From assembly GCA_004352715.1 (NCBI GenBank), contig SCFE01000052.1, positions 1,833,214-1,897,213 of the forward strand: a stretch of 64,000 bases of DNA, in the 5' to 3' direction. This DNA is from Hofstenia miamia. Its lineage: Eukaryota > Xenacoelomorpha > Acoela. Positions 23,272 to 35,299 of the stretch are shown piece after piece (the first letter of the stretch is position 1; every line of letters starts with the position of its first letter). The notes beneath the pieces are model-generated. The model worked only from the letters and a program-made list of their open reading frames with translations, made no database searches and was not told the origin of the DNA. The translations under genes and the position numbers were made by a program.

Positions 23272-24537
23272 GAGGTATGAGGACTATCCCAAAAGTAAGT
23301 TTGCATCTGGGTTAGTTCAGCTCACATAATAGGTACTCTTCTGAAATTGCACATCCAAACTTTAATTTAATTGAACAGTACTTACTGAATTTCACTCTCC
23401 TAAACTATATATACGCTTCACAATTCCTTTCTACAGTTGGATAGTATGGATAGGCTGACCTGTGCAGCTGTCATTCTCGAAATATGATATTCATGTCATA
23501 ATAAAATTCTTTGCACTTTCATAGAAGTGGCTGCCAAAAATTCTCCAAATTTTTTCTAAAACACTTGGAACATCTTCTCCATCAATTCAGATTGTTCAGA
23601 AGTGAGTGGCAAGTTTTGAAGATGGTCGACTGGACGTAGAAGATGAGCAGCTTTCTGGAAGATTACAAGCGTCCACCACTGGTTACAATGTGGAGCAAGT
23701 GAGGACTGTGGTTGAAGAGGACACAATGAGAACATTTGAAGAAATCGGGAACATTACATGCATATTCTTAAAAAAGAAGTAGAAGATTTTTGCCAGCAAA
23801 ACCCACACCTTCTGAATAAAGACCAATGAACAGATTGAGTGCGTCTTTGCCATTCTAACCTGCTCAGATTTCATTGTGAGGGCTAAGACATGAGCATACT
23901 TTTGGGACCATGAGTTGAAGGGGCAATCAGCACAATGGTGCAACCAAGGTTCTCCTCATCCTGAGAAAGCTTGGTGCAAACAAGGTGCAATGAAGGTGAT
24001 GTACATCGTTTTCTTCAATGCAGCAGGCACTTTGGTTAACTGGGTTGTCCATGCAGGCACCACAATTAACGCTGTATATTGCAAATGGGTCCTACAGGAA
24101 AAATTTCATTCAGGGCCTCTGAAAAAAGGTGTGATTTTTCACCATAGCAACACACTAGTCCACACAGATATATTGGTAATGGATCTTCTTCATAATTAAG
24201 ACTGGGAACAACTCAGTCAGCTTAAGTATTCTCCCGACTTGGCTTCCGCCGACTTTAATCTCTTTCCCAAGTTGAAAGAGACTTTGCGCAGAAGACGTTT
24301 TGAGTTCATGGATAAGATCAATGAGGCAACTTCTGCATCATCACAACACCTAGCTGAAAATGGTTTTGGCCATGTCTTTGACAGGTGAGTGAGCAAATGG
24401 CGCAAATGTGTTGACTATAAGGGTTCGTATTTTGAATAAATTCATGTTTGTCTAAAGTTTAGTGCAATACAAACGTTTATAACTGACATATTTTGCCTTT
24501 TTTTTCAAAGGGAAATTTACTTTTGAAATAGACCTCG
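23272..24537 (+). mobile_element. mariner transposon with both ends, inactive
   Basis: The element runs from GAGGTATGAGG at 23272 to GACCTCG at 24537, with TA on each side. The ends share GAGGTnT and CAAAAGTAA(G/A)TTT (5' CCCAAAAGTAAGTTT; 3' read inverted TTCAAAAGTAAATTT). Inside, reading through stops gives SFEDGRLDVEDEQLSGR and NVEQVRTVVEED (paired-like DNA-binding end), then the catalytic half from 23909. Length and order fit a full-length mariner of about 1.27 kb. A copied 3' part recurs at 25530-25825 because of the duplication described separately. Confidence 0.88.
23560..24440 (+). pseudogene. mariner transposase (DD34D type), catalytic residues lost
   Basis: The N-terminal part is broken by several stops. 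The C-terminal half reads LKGQSAQW (mariner: LKRQSSQW), then VMYIVFFNAAGTLVNWVVH, where the first catalytic Asp (FFDxxG) is Asn. GVIFHHSNTLVHTD follows, where the second Asp (HHDN) is Ser. After a stop, YSPDLASADFNLFPKLKETL retains the third acidic position. CVDYKGSYFE closes it. Loss of two catalytic residues plus stops means it cannot transpose. The sense strand is plus; the open frames seen on the minus strand here are shadows. Confidence 0.88.
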
Positions 24538-26816
24538 TAATCATTCATATTGAATGACTGGTTGCAAGTTGATAAATATATAGAACAATGAATAAATGAT
24601 TCCTTGCCATTTTCCTATTTCTAATTATATTTGACAATTGTGAAACTAAAGATACATCATAGTTGTTTGTACTTGAAATCTTTCATTTATTAAGTTAAGA
24701 GCTTCAATAAATATTTGCTTGAACGAAATATTTAATTCGCAGTTAAACGAGTAAACTCTCTTTCTTCATTTTGTTGAGCTTAAGGTTTAAACATGAAAAC
24801 TGTTTACAAAATTTAGCATGCATCTCTTTAACATAATCTTGGTACGACCAGGGTATGGTCCCTCTAGTGGCGAATGTTAAGAAAAAATTCATTGGCAAAA
24901 TAATTATTGAATTTATGAAAATCTAAAATTATGCAATTGGTACATCTTTCCAAAATACCATAAGTAAACACTTGTTGGTTAACCTTAACCAGCCTAGCGT
25001 CCGTTTTAAAGGACAGAACGTTTTTTCTCAGAGCCTATTAGCAAATTTGCAAATCTTTGGGCATGGATAAGTCTATTGGGAAACCTACTTTAATACAATG
25101 TTGAAAGTTTTTCATTAAAGCGAGCTGTTGTGCTTGAGGTTGTTGAAAAGGTTAATACGTTTTCTTTGAAAATTTTTCAAAAAGATTTAAATTCTCTCTA
25201 TTCCAAATGTTCATACTTTTATGAAGTTTTGAGCCCATTAAAGCAACAAACAACTTTGACTGTTTCTTGATATGTGCAAAGACATCTCAAACCCATTGAG
25301 GCGTGCCGTGCGCAAAGTCATAGGTCGCGCTGCCGAAAGCCCTTACCACTGGAGATTTCGTGCAAAGGCACGCTTCGATGCAACAGAGCCGGGTCACGGA
25401 CTTAGAACGAAAAAGGACAAGAAAGCTCACCTCTATCATGTGGTGTTTTCACATGGAGTATAGCTTTAATAGTTTTTTTTAGCTATAAGCGTATTAAACC
25501 TTTTTATAGAATCATAAAATTTTTTCAANGCTTCCGCCGACTTTAATCTCTTTCCCAAGTTGAAAGAGACTTTGCGCAGAAGACGTTTTGAGTTCATGGA
25601 TAAGATCAATGAGGCAACTTCTGCATCATCACAACACCTAGCTGAAAATGGTTTTGGCCATGTCTTTGACAGGTGAGTGAGCAAATGGCGCAAATGTGTT
25701 GACTATAAGGGTTCGTATTTTGAATAAATTCATGTTTGTCTAAAGTTTAGTGCAATACAAACGTTTATAACTGACATATTTTGCCTTTTTTTTCAAAGGG
25801 AAATTTACTTTTGAAATAGACCTCGTAATCATTCATATTGAATGACTGGTTGCAAGTTGATAAATATATAGAACAATGAATAAATGATTCCTTGCCATTT
25901 TCCTATTTCTAATTATATTTGACAATTGTGAAACTAAAGATACATCATAGTTGTTTGTACTTGAAATCTTTCATTTATTAAGTTAAGAGCTTCAATAAAT
26001 ATTTGCTTGAACGAAATATTTAATTCGCAGTTAAACGAGTAAACTCTCTTTCTTCATTTTGTTGAGCTTAAGGTTTAAACATGAAAACTGTTTACAAAAT
26101 TTAGCATGCATCTCTTTAACATAATCTTGGTACGACCAGGGTATGGTCCCTCTAGTGGCGAATGTTAAGAAAAAATTCATTGGCAAAATAATTATTGAAT
26201 TTATGAAAATCTAAAATTATGCAATTGGTACATCTTTCCAAAATACCATAAGTAAACACTTGTTGGTTAACCTTAACCAGCCTAGCGTCCGTTTTAAAGG
26301 ACAGAACGTTTTTTCTCAGAGCCTATTAGCAAATTTGCAAATCTTTGGGCATGGATAAGTCTATTGGGAAACCTACTTTAATACAATGTTGAAAGTTTTT
26401 CATTAAAGCGAGCTGTTGTGCTTGAGGTTGTTGAAAAGGTTAATACGTTTTCTTTGAAAATTTTTCAAAAAGATTTAAATTCTCTCTATTCCAAATGTTC
26501 ATACTTTTATGAAGTTTTGAGCCCATTAAAGCAACAAACAACTTTGACTGTTTCTTGATATGTGCAAAGACATCTCAAACCCATTGAGGCGTGCCGTGCG
26601 CAAAGTCATAGGTCGCGCTGCCGAAAGCCCTTACCACTGGAGATTTCGTGCAAAGGCACGCTTCGATGCAACAGAGCCGGGTCACGGACTTAGAACGAAA
26701 AAGGACAAGAAAGCTCACCTCTATCATGTGGTGTTTTCACATGGAGTATAGCTTTAATAGTTTTTTTTAGCTATAAGCGTATTAAACCTTTTTATAGAAT
26801 CATAAAATTTTTTCAA
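24242..26816. repeat. 1287-bp direct duplication joined by a single N
   Basis: 24242-25528 and 25530-26816 are the same sequence at a constant offset of 1288 with no indels I can find. They are separated by one N at 25529. The unit starts inside the mariner transposase (GCTTCCGCCGACTTT) and stops inside the TTAA MITE (ATTTTTTCAA). Only the second copy continues to the MITE end. Old neutral DNA should not be identical, so an overlap left unmerged at a contig join is the likeliest cause. Confidence 0.9.
24979..25528. mobile_element. TTAA-flanked MITE, truncated by the duplication junction (copy 2)
   Basis: Same sequence as 26267-26816, starting TTAACCTTAACCAGCC and cut at 25528 by the N. It has the same 63-codon frame (25272-25463). 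Probably an assembly duplicate and not a second insertion. Confidence 0.8.
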
Positions 26817-26841
26817 AAACCCCTGGGCTGTTTAAGGTTAC
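26267..26841. mobile_element. TTAA-flanked MITE, longest copy (copy 3)
   Basis: It begins TTAACCTTAACCAGCCTAGC and ends, read inverted, GTAACCTTAAACAGCCCAGG, so TIRs of about 18 bp match well. The right-hand target is TTAC, one change from TTAA. It contains a GC-rich core with an intact 63-codon frame (26560-26751: MCKDISNPLRRAVRKVIGRA and onward). About 100 bp of this core is missing or reduced in the copies at 9963 and 57814. I recognise no domain in that frame, and its coding status is doubtful. Confidence 0.8.
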
Positions 26842-27108
26842 ATTTGAATGCAACCTTCAAAATTTTAATTTCAAATTTTCAACACAATAAGTGCCAGTTT
26901 CTACTTGTCATTTTCAGCTGAATAATATTTTCGCTAATATTTCAAATTGGGCTAATAGTGAAAGTAAATATATAGTTAGTTTTTGAAATTTTGCCACAAA
27001 GTATAATCACATGTAATGGCTAAACATGATCCATTAGCTATCTATCAGTAAAATATGCACCTATCGATTTTCACTATAGCAATTTACCAGTATATACATA
27101 TTTAAGAA

Positions 27109-27144
<36 letters not shown>

Positions 27145-28369
27145 ATTCACAAAAACTGATTACATGATGAACAAATACGTTTTACATCAATTTATATGTG
27201 TATTAGGAATTTCCATTAGAAAAAGTTCGCAATTGAAAAAAATTAGTTTCTTACATTTTTCATTCCCTGTAATACAAAATCTAAATTTCAATGGTTACTA
27301 AAATAAATAATGTTTCTTTAACTAATTTTATAAATTTTAAATTGCTTAACACATACATACGTGCTACGCCCCCTCCATTTTCAAAGCATATGCGTACCCA
27401 ATTAATTCTGGGCGCATTTTAAATTTTCATTCAAGCTAATATTCAATAGAAGTAAGTATTGTGCAATGAAATGATTCACACGGAAAGTATAGTTTTTGAG
27501 GGAACTTTTGCATCGAGCTGTTTGCAAACATATTGATTGGTTACCACAGAATTTTATCGATTTATCACTTATTGGCTAAAATATTTAACTGTAAATAACA
27601 TCATTGTAACACGTTGTTTGCTAAAAGCAGTTCCATCTAATACATGCAAAAAAAATTTGGGAGTGGGTTAAACTATTTTAGCGGCTGAAGCAGACCTTGT
27701 TGAACGTGTTTATGAGCCTGCAATTGCAATCATCAATGCTAGACAAAAGCTGTGGAACATGGGCATTAGCTTACTAATGCTTACTGCCAATGAGAACCAT
27801 ACTTTCTTAGTCAGCCTTAACAATGGCTGCATAATGTTAAGTGAGACATGTAGTTTTTTTGGTGCACGACGCCCCTGCCTATATACCATGCAATTATTAA
27901 CACAATTTTCTAATGTTTTTAATGTTTTAGTACATTTTATTGCAACATTTTCCTTTTTTCGTTCTGATTACTTATCTCATGATAATGGGACATTATAAAA
28001 GTAACAAATAAATCAAAGAAAATAGAAAGACATGGTCCAGCAATCTGTTACGCTATCAGGATTCTATTAAATATAGAGACTCAACATTTAGCATAATGGA
28101 AAATCCTTTGGATACGAAAACTGTCATGCCAATGTTTAAACATATTGTTGGTAGATATAAGTACCTGGGCATTAAAACAAAAGATAAGAAGTTCCAAATT
28201 AACATTATTTCCAAGGAAGCAAAGAGCCTGTTTTTCATTCAGGGATGGCCTTCTTCCACTTTTCAATGTTTGACACCCAGTTTTAAGAATGGCGCATTTC
28301 AATATACTCACGTCATCACCCGATGATCCCAACATGCCCTTGATTTGTTTGCATTTGCAAGGGGGCTTT
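26842..28369. other. AT-rich noncoding stretch with TA microsatellite
   Basis: A TA array lies at about 27113-27142. A stop-to-stop frame at about 27675-27998 (AEADLVERVYEPAIAIINAR) and one at 28096-28326 look less random than their neighbours, but I recognise no family. Confidence 0.35.
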
Positions 28370-28594
28370 TCAGAACAATTTGTCGAATGTGACGTAAATC
28401 CCTTTCATCAAATTTGTTTGGCCGGCGGCAGTTCTGATACTAATGCCATGATCACCTGTTTCCTCATATTGTTTAATGACGCGTGACACCGATGACTGAC
28501 ATACGTTGAGATCACAAACAATTTCGGCGCCGGACTTGCTCGTCTTGACAGAAAGCGTGATGATTTGAAGGTTCAGGTCATCATGTCGTTGCAT
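28370..28594 (-). pseudogene. Tc1-like transposase N-terminal fragment
   Basis: From ATG 28594 the minus strand reads MQRHDDLNLQIITLSVK, then EIVCDLNVCQSSVSRVIKQY and EETGDHGISIRTAAGQ. This is the first helix-turn-helix of Tc1/mariner-class transposases followed by the GRP-like linker. The rest of the transposase is absent: downstream sequence shows no second helix-turn-helix or catalytic block. It is a fragment, possibly cut by rearrangement. Confidence 0.65.
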
Positions 28595-28737
28595 GTTGGA
28601 AGTTCAATGTCACCACACGTAGATAAATAATTATTGATTTTTGCAACAAAATTTCATTGAAATGAGTTATGAGTAAAATTCAGAAGTGGGTAGTAATCAA
28701 TACGTATACGGTTTGCAAAGCTGTAGTACTTACTATA

Positions 28738-29132
28738 CAGACTTGTCAACGAGCCGAGCTTCTAACGAGTGAGCCGAGCCAAGGCGAGCCGAGCCGAGCT
28801 TGAGCACAGTATTTGATATACAACGAGCCCAAAACGAGCCTATTTTAGGCAAAGCAAGTTTATAGTTCTGCTTATTAATTTGATTATGGAGATTTTTCTT
28901 ATTTTTTGAAGTCAGTATGCCTTTTCTATAATCTTATTTAAGCAATGTTTATTAAATAATAGGAAGAGCTATGTAAAAAAATCTTTGAGCACAATATTTT
29001 TAAAAAAATACCGAGCTAAAACTAGCCTCATTAAAGATTTTATGTGGCGAGCCGAGCCGAGCCCAACTTATACAAAATTTAAACGAGCCTAATCGAGCCG
29101 AGCTTGGAAATGTCGGTTCGTTGACAAGTCTG
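28738..29132. mobile_element. Complete nonautonomous hAT element (MITE) with 8-bp target duplication
   Basis: The ends are CAGACTTGTCAACGAGCCGA and, inverted, CAGACTTGTCAACGAACCGA (19 of 20 match). The flanks are TTACTATA (28730-28737) and CTACTATA (29133-29140), a 7-of-8 target duplication of hAT type. Many CGAGCC/GAGCCGAGC motifs cluster in the 60-90 bp next to each end, as expected of subterminal transposase-binding repeats. It is 395 bp long with no coding sequence. Confidence 0.88.
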
Positions 29133-30715
29133 CTACTATAGTTCAATAGAAGCAATAATGTGTATTTTGAGTACCTATGCAAACTTTTTGAGCACTACTA
29201 TATATTTATTTGGTTTTGAATAGGAATTCTATCTTATAAAAACCGTCAATATATTTACAAATATAAAGAATTACAAATTTGTCTAGTTTTGAGGATTAGG
29301 GATTTCTGCGACTAGCGCAGGCTGTTCCTTGTCAAAAAATCTTGATAGGGTATGCATTCCGGGATCTCCTCCTCTGAATCCACCACTGAAATTTCCTATC
29401 ATCCAAGGAATCGCAAACATGGAAATTTATTTAACGAATTCCTGTTGGACATTATTAACTAACCCACATCTACCAGAGACAATGCATTTCATAGATTATT
29501 GCACAAATGTGTTCAATGTTATGCATTATAGACCACAGATTTATTGAAATTTGTGTGACTATGGGACTTGGCAGTCAAAGAATATTCCTATAATAATCAT
29601 TGAAACCCTAATTTTTTTAATGTTGCAAAATGTAGACAGATATGTTCAGAGCTGGAATTTAAATTTTGAATTGACGTATTCCTAACGTCAAAATTTACCG
29701 CTTTTTCCAAACTAATCATAGAGTAAATGTTAAATTCTTGGAGCAATTTCAAAAATTTCGAAACACTTTTTTCAAACAATGGTTGATTAATTAAATTGTC
29801 ACTTTTTGTGATGATCATTGGGATAAGATATCTTCGTCAATATTTCGTTAGATTTCTGCAATTTCCATTACTTTTAAGAGAGTTAGGGACTTGAGTAGCC
29901 CCATATTAAAATGCTTAAAATTATTACTCATATTCAGTAATACTTGAATGAACATTTTGCAAAATCCGAGTGGATTGATTCATCGAAACAAAATTATTCC
30001 AGAATGGATGAAGGAAAAGTGATGGCATCACGTAATTAAAAAACACTTAAAATTTTAAAAAATTGGGACGAATCTATAAAAACTGAGAAAATGCATGAAA
30101 AAACTTAAAAAACATTTAAAAATAATCGTGAATCACTTGATATAAAATATCACCGCTGTCTACAATTTTATAAATGGTGTTTAGAGGGGCAGAATTTATG
30201 TACTGCACAATACATTTTCATGTAATATTTTTAGGATCCTGTCGTGCCTTATTCCTACATTATTCTTGTTTAAGTAGTGTAGCTCCCAAGCATTTTTTTC
30301 TAAAATCCTGCAACAAATTTTGGACTATTTTTCTTATTAGAAATATTCTTTATTATATAAATCAATATTGTAAACTCTTCTCCAATTTTATCTTTACCTA
30401 GGGAACTGGATGTAATCAATGATGGGAATGGATTGAGTAGTACCTAAGCTAGAACATGCAGGTTGTATTTGAAACACAATTAGTAAACTTGAAGTTCACA
30501 GAATATCAATTTAGAACTTTCGCAATAACCCGTTTGATTTGCATTATTGGGTTCCATTAACTTTATATAAACCTGCCTCGGGCTTATGTCTGTTTATCAA
30601 AAGGACAATGTAAATATACATGTAGATGAGGGGGTGGGCCTTGTGTTGAAATTTATTCTGAGGGTTATGTTAGGTCCGAAATATATATTCATCATTATAC
30701 ATAATATCAGCAAAA
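29133..30715. other. AT-rich noncoding stretch
   Basis: Nothing firmly recognised. AATCCACCACTGAA near 29377-29390 looks like an inverted CAGTGGTGGATT transposon end without a found partner. Confidence 0.35.
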
Positions 30716-30859
30716 TTATATATATATATACATATATATATATANNNNNNNNNNNNNNNNNNNNNNNNNNNNNNNNNNNNNNNNNNNNNNNNNNNNNNNN
30801 NNNNNNNNNNNNNNNNNNNNNNNNNNNNNNNNNNNNNNNNNNNNNNNNNNNNNNNNNNN

Positions 30860-30907
<48 letters not shown>

Positions 30908-30921
30908 CATAAATATATACA
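30716..30921. repeat. TA microsatellite containing a 115-N gap
   Basis: TA repeats lie on both sides of N 30745-30859, with CATA interruptions. The apparent Tyr-Ile frames over it are artefacts. Confidence 0.9.
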
Positions 30922-31000
30922 GTGGTGGATTTAAGGGGGACTATGGGACTGCAGTACCCCCCATGAAGAGTAAAATGGAGGTTAATTTTTGCAACCTTGA
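30922..31000 (+). mobile_element. hAT-like element end next to the TA array
   Basis: CAGTGGTGGATTTAAGGGGG begins within a few bases of the TA array. It resembles nonautonomous hAT ends found elsewhere in this window. The partner end is not identified, so the right boundary is arbitrary. Confidence 0.4.
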
Positions 31001-32785
31001 TAAAAATTCTAAATTAGTGCCAAATTTTTGTATTTAATTTGCAAAACTTGTAAGTTTCCCTAAAATTTAACAAACCTTGCAAATATTTGGCAAATATTTG
31101 TCCGACTTTCCAACTTTTTTAAAATAATATTACATATTCTTAAGAATGTATCAAATATATTCCAATATTAGGCCATTCATCGATAATCACCAAATTTTGT
31201 ATTTAATAAATTATAAGGGCAGTTGAAAGAACTGTTTCCACATTATACAAAAATCTGCACACAGTTTCAATGCAGATGTTAATTATGACATATATTTGTT
31301 GAAGAATGTAGACCACGGGGTTGTCTCCACATTTTTCTCGAAAAACTACAAGTCTCTACCTAAAAAATACTGGTTTTTCTATCTTATGAGAAATAAAAAA
31401 AGCTTTCTCATTTTTTTTGCAAAAATAGCTGAATAAGTCCTTACCTATGAAAGCTAAACTAAGATCCTAGAAAAAACATAGATTCCTACCTATGAGATAT
31501 TTTAATCCCCAGATGTTTGTCGCTGTCCATCAGCACCTAATGAAGTCAGCACAATTTGGATAGTTCTCAAATACTATATTGTACACAATGAAAGTGCTCA
31601 ATGAAACTGGCCCGTTGTATGAATTAAAAAAATCTGTACACTGGAACAGATGTTCTGTAAACCCAATGTATTCGTTAGAGGCCCTCTAGAATCATCAAGA
31701 TTCAATCACACTACACCTCAACAGCAATCAAACATCATCCAAACATAATGGCGTGTTCTGCCTGAGTCATCATTGCTAAGATGCATTCTGAATGAAAAAT
31801 TGAGCATGTTTTAAAAAACTATAAATTTTTAATTCAGATACTGAGAACTGATGGATCTACGAAAGGGGGGCTTCTGAAATTCCCCCAATTTTTTCTTCAA
31901 CCTTTTAAATTCGCTATATCACATATTTCAAATGATGTTCAAAATGTATTCATAATACTATTGAATGTTTAAAATTTTAGAATTTTTTGTAATAAATTTT
32001 TAAGAATTTCTGAAATTTTGAACGCTGTTTTGCATTAATTGTTCACATTTTATTGTACAAAATAATTCCCCATTTCACTTAAAAACCTAGAAATATTAGG
32101 GATTCACCATCTCCTTCATCTTAATGTTATCTTACATGGTAGAAGTTTCGATCCTAAGCCTACAAAAATGCAAATTCATTCCTACATAGAACAATCAGCA
32201 TTCAATTCTCAAATTACTGATTTGCTAAGAATTGCAATTGCGAGTTTCAAAATTATTGATATGATACCTCCATTTCTATATCTTTTTTTGTATTTTCCAG
32301 AAATTTAAAATTGTAATTACTATGTTACAGAAAAAATTAATGATAAAAATTGACCAACCACCTTTGCAAATTAAAAGTAACTCAGTAAAACTAACAGTCT
32401 ATGTAGGAATGTTTCCTTTTCTTGACAGATTTGAAAAACTAATAGAGTCATGAGGAAATTATTCGCAATTACTGGTCCTGATTCCAGACCCACAAGACAT
32501 GGGATAGGATCAGTATGAAACCAGAACTAAATTTTCAATTTCAAACTGAGACTGGGAGCAATTTGAATTACTGTTTGCTATTATATTTACTTGCTAAACT
32601 AAAATATGTCTGTAATACTGTATTTCCATTAAATATTCAATTTTATTAATAATGCATAATTTTAGCACAAATAAATGATATTTATATAAATATAAATTAA
32701 AACGCCATAATAGAAAGAACTTTCAAATTCTTATCATAACATATAAAGAAATTATCAGGATTCAAAACTTAATCAATTTCGAAAA
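31001..32785. other. AT-rich noncoding stretch
   Basis: No gene recognised. GATGGATCTACGAAAGGGGG at 31850-31870 may be another decayed hAT-like end. Confidence 0.35.
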
Positions 32786-32935
32786 GGGGCGGACGCAGGA
32801 TTTTGTGACGAGGGGGACATCATCGTCATTCCCCAATGAGTTTTTGAAAATCCACTGATTTCGAATGAAAAATATTATGGAAAAATCGAGTTTAAGAGCC
32901 TCAGTGCCACCATCAGAAATTTCTAGATCCGCCCT
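32786..32935. mobile_element. Short hAT-like MITE, relative of the 41098 element
   Basis: The ends are GGGGCGGACGCAGG and, inverted, AGGGCGGATCTAGAAATTTC. The right end (CAGTGCCACCATCAGAAATT) aligns with the right end of the element at 41098-41295 (CAGTGTCCCCCATCAGAAAA), so they belong to one family. A TA array follows immediately (32937 onward). No target duplication is visible. Confidence 0.55.
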
Positions 32936-34100
32936 TTATATATATAGATTTAATTGCTAATTTCTAATTACATGATTTTGGATTTCAATTAAGTAAACTT
33001 AATTAATTTTATTGAAACCTATCTTAGAAATTTTTAAATCTTAGGAGATTGATACATTGCATGTGCTCCCATGTAATTGTGAAAATTTTTACCAGAAACA
33101 CTTGAAAGCCTTCACTCTTTTCAATTGAAGCATAGTTTTTTTTAAAAAAATTTCAAATATTGCTCAGAAAATCAGCTACTAGTTTTCCTTGAATAGAACG
33201 AAGTCCAGGTAAGGTGCACAGTTCGCAAAATCAGGAGTATTGGCACACAGATTTTGAATTTCTTTATTAATCCATTAGTTATAAGCTTTTTTGATATTTT
33301 TTAAGAAAAAATTACAAATTTTAAAAAATTATTTAGAAGTTTGAGACTAAAAACAATAAAAAGTATATTGTAGTTGCATGGTATTAAAAATATCCAGTTA
33401 AGTGTTAGTTGGGCCGCAAAATCAAAGATTTGACCAAAAAGATGTTTTGATATTAAGGGATGTTTTCTCACTCATCATTTTGCACACACCTATGTGGGTA
33501 AATACTAATTTTTAAGAACAATGATATTCTCATTCCGTTATGCAAATCATGATTTTGGAATTTTCACAATATTTTAATAATAGTAATAATAATCTTTCCG
33601 CACCTTCTTGTAATAAGTTTTTGAAATAGTGCCAAATGAATTCATATTGTAAAGTCATCCTTATTTAAGGTCAGCCTGTTAACTAAAACTTGGTTTAGTA
33701 AGATAATTGTAAAACCCAATTCATTTTTAAAGCATTGTAAATAAACTTATTTTATCAAAGATATTTACTGATTTTGTTCTAAGATTATCCAAGTGGTTTT
33801 TTGTTTAATCCATTAATATTCCTTAAACTTTATAGTTTTCTTTCACTTTTTATACTTAGTGGTAATTTATTTCAAAAATCTATGCAATAATTCATATTTT
33901 CTGTACATAATCTCGTGAAATCAATTGTCATTCTTGAATTTCTCTATATTACTACATTTGTATGTTATGTTAATACCCCAAAAAATATTTTAACCAATAT
34001 TCACTTCGCTCTTTTTTATTAAATTTTATAAAGAAAAGTTGAATAACTGAAATGTGTCCTTTCATATGATATAAATACAATTAATTTCCATTTAATTGGT
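32936..34100. other. AT-rich noncoding stretch
   Basis: A short TA run follows the MITE. Otherwise nothing recognised. Confidence 0.4.
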
Positions 34101-34142
34101 ACATGGTTTTGATATCATTTTAATTTTTAAAATTACTTTTGA

Positions 34143-34630
34143 ATGATTTTACTTGCTTCGTTGTCCAATCGCAATGCATTAATCATTATTCCTAAATATT
34201 TCATTTCCATGGAGTGCCGTATAGTGCTATTATTAATATCTAAATATTCTTTCTTATTGCTTAGTTTTCTTCTTAACACTAAAATGCCGTTTTTCAGAAT
34301 TTGGTTATTGAATACAATAATTAAAAATGCTTGATTACCATGTTGAATTATGTAAAAATAGGCATCGACTTAATTTATAAACAATTTTAACAACAAGGTT
34401 CCCAATTCTGATTCTCTAAAATTTCATTCATTATTGCCATTTTATTTGAAATATTAAAACCTAGTTTTACGTAAGCATTTTCTCTATAATTTATACGAGA
34501 TTTTATAAACTTTCTTTCAGATTTTTCAATATTATAGATATTCTGTAGTTTTTAATATATATATATATATATATATAGTGATTTATTGAATTAAATATAT
34601 TTGATATATCTAAGAAATTCGCATAGACAT
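34143..34630 (-). pseudogene. LINE reverse transcriptase, second half
   Basis: The minus strand reads VYANFLDISNIFNSINH (34628-34578; the catalytic-block-A pattern LDiSKAFDsinH with Lys-Ala-Phe-Asp altered). A TA array follows, then ELGTLLLKLFIN with a stop before VDAYFYI (the GxLLFLLFINDvD block). ILKNGILVLRRKL and MKYLGIMINALRL (the KYLGV block) close it. The YADD motif is not recognisable. It continues the sense of the fragment at 35300-35930. Confidence 0.65.
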
Positions 34631-35039
34631 TTTTATTTTTCTATATTGTTCTCCACTATTTTAATGAATATAATGAAGCATCATTAGTAGAATAATTATT
34701 TTGAAATCAGAATCATAATGATCTCATTAGCTTGGAGTTTTCAATGCATATATTCAATTGACTATACATAATTCTTTTAAATATTAGTTCAATAGTTGTA
34801 TAATTGAGTGGTTTATCAGCCACTTCTTTCAAAAATTGATATTGTTTGAAGCGATTCTAAATGATGTGAAAAATGTTTTGAGCATTGGATTACTATGTGG
34901 TGGAGTAATTGATTGATGGCAGCGAATGTAACCCTAAAAATCATATTTGTATTTTACTTGATCTTTGTGATTTATAAATTGAAATATTATTAGTTATTTC
35001 AATAAATTACACAATATGAAATTTATTAAAATTCATATC

Positions 35040-35290
35040 TCAAGAATAGTCCTTGGTGATCTTAGTATGCCTGATGTAGATTGGGAATACTGGTATCTAT
35101 TAATGAATATGATGATGATCTCTTAGACTTTTTCAAATTTTAATTTAATAGTTAAATTTTCATAGCATACAAATTGAGATATTTTCGATTTAATCATTTT
35201 TGATGTTTCTCTAATTCAAATTTCCCATGTTGTTTTAGCTAGTAACACGCCTTCGGATAGCTCGATTATTATACTGCGATCTACAATGGC
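35040..35290 (+). pseudogene. LINE endonuclease fragment in inverted orientation
   Basis: On the plus strand IVLGDLSMPDVDWEYW matches the endonuclease block IIGDFNlPdidWe. After a frameshift NEYDDDLLDFFKF follows, then FDLIIFDVSLIQ and PSDSSIII (block SDHSII with His changed to Ser). These are successive motifs of a LINE endonuclease. The neighbouring reverse transcriptase reads on the minus strand, so this piece is inverted relative to it. Confidence 0.55.
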
Positions 35291-35299
35291 ATGTTTGGA

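Noticed and set aside
25272-26751. Two identical 63-codon frames as a tandem pair of small host genes
   Set aside because: They lie in the body of a TTAA MITE, and their identity comes from the probable assembly duplication.
35040-35290. Twin-priming (5' inversion) as the cause of the inverted endonuclease
   Set aside because: Twin priming would put the inverted 5' part upstream of the reverse transcriptase in element sense; here it splits the reverse transcriptase.
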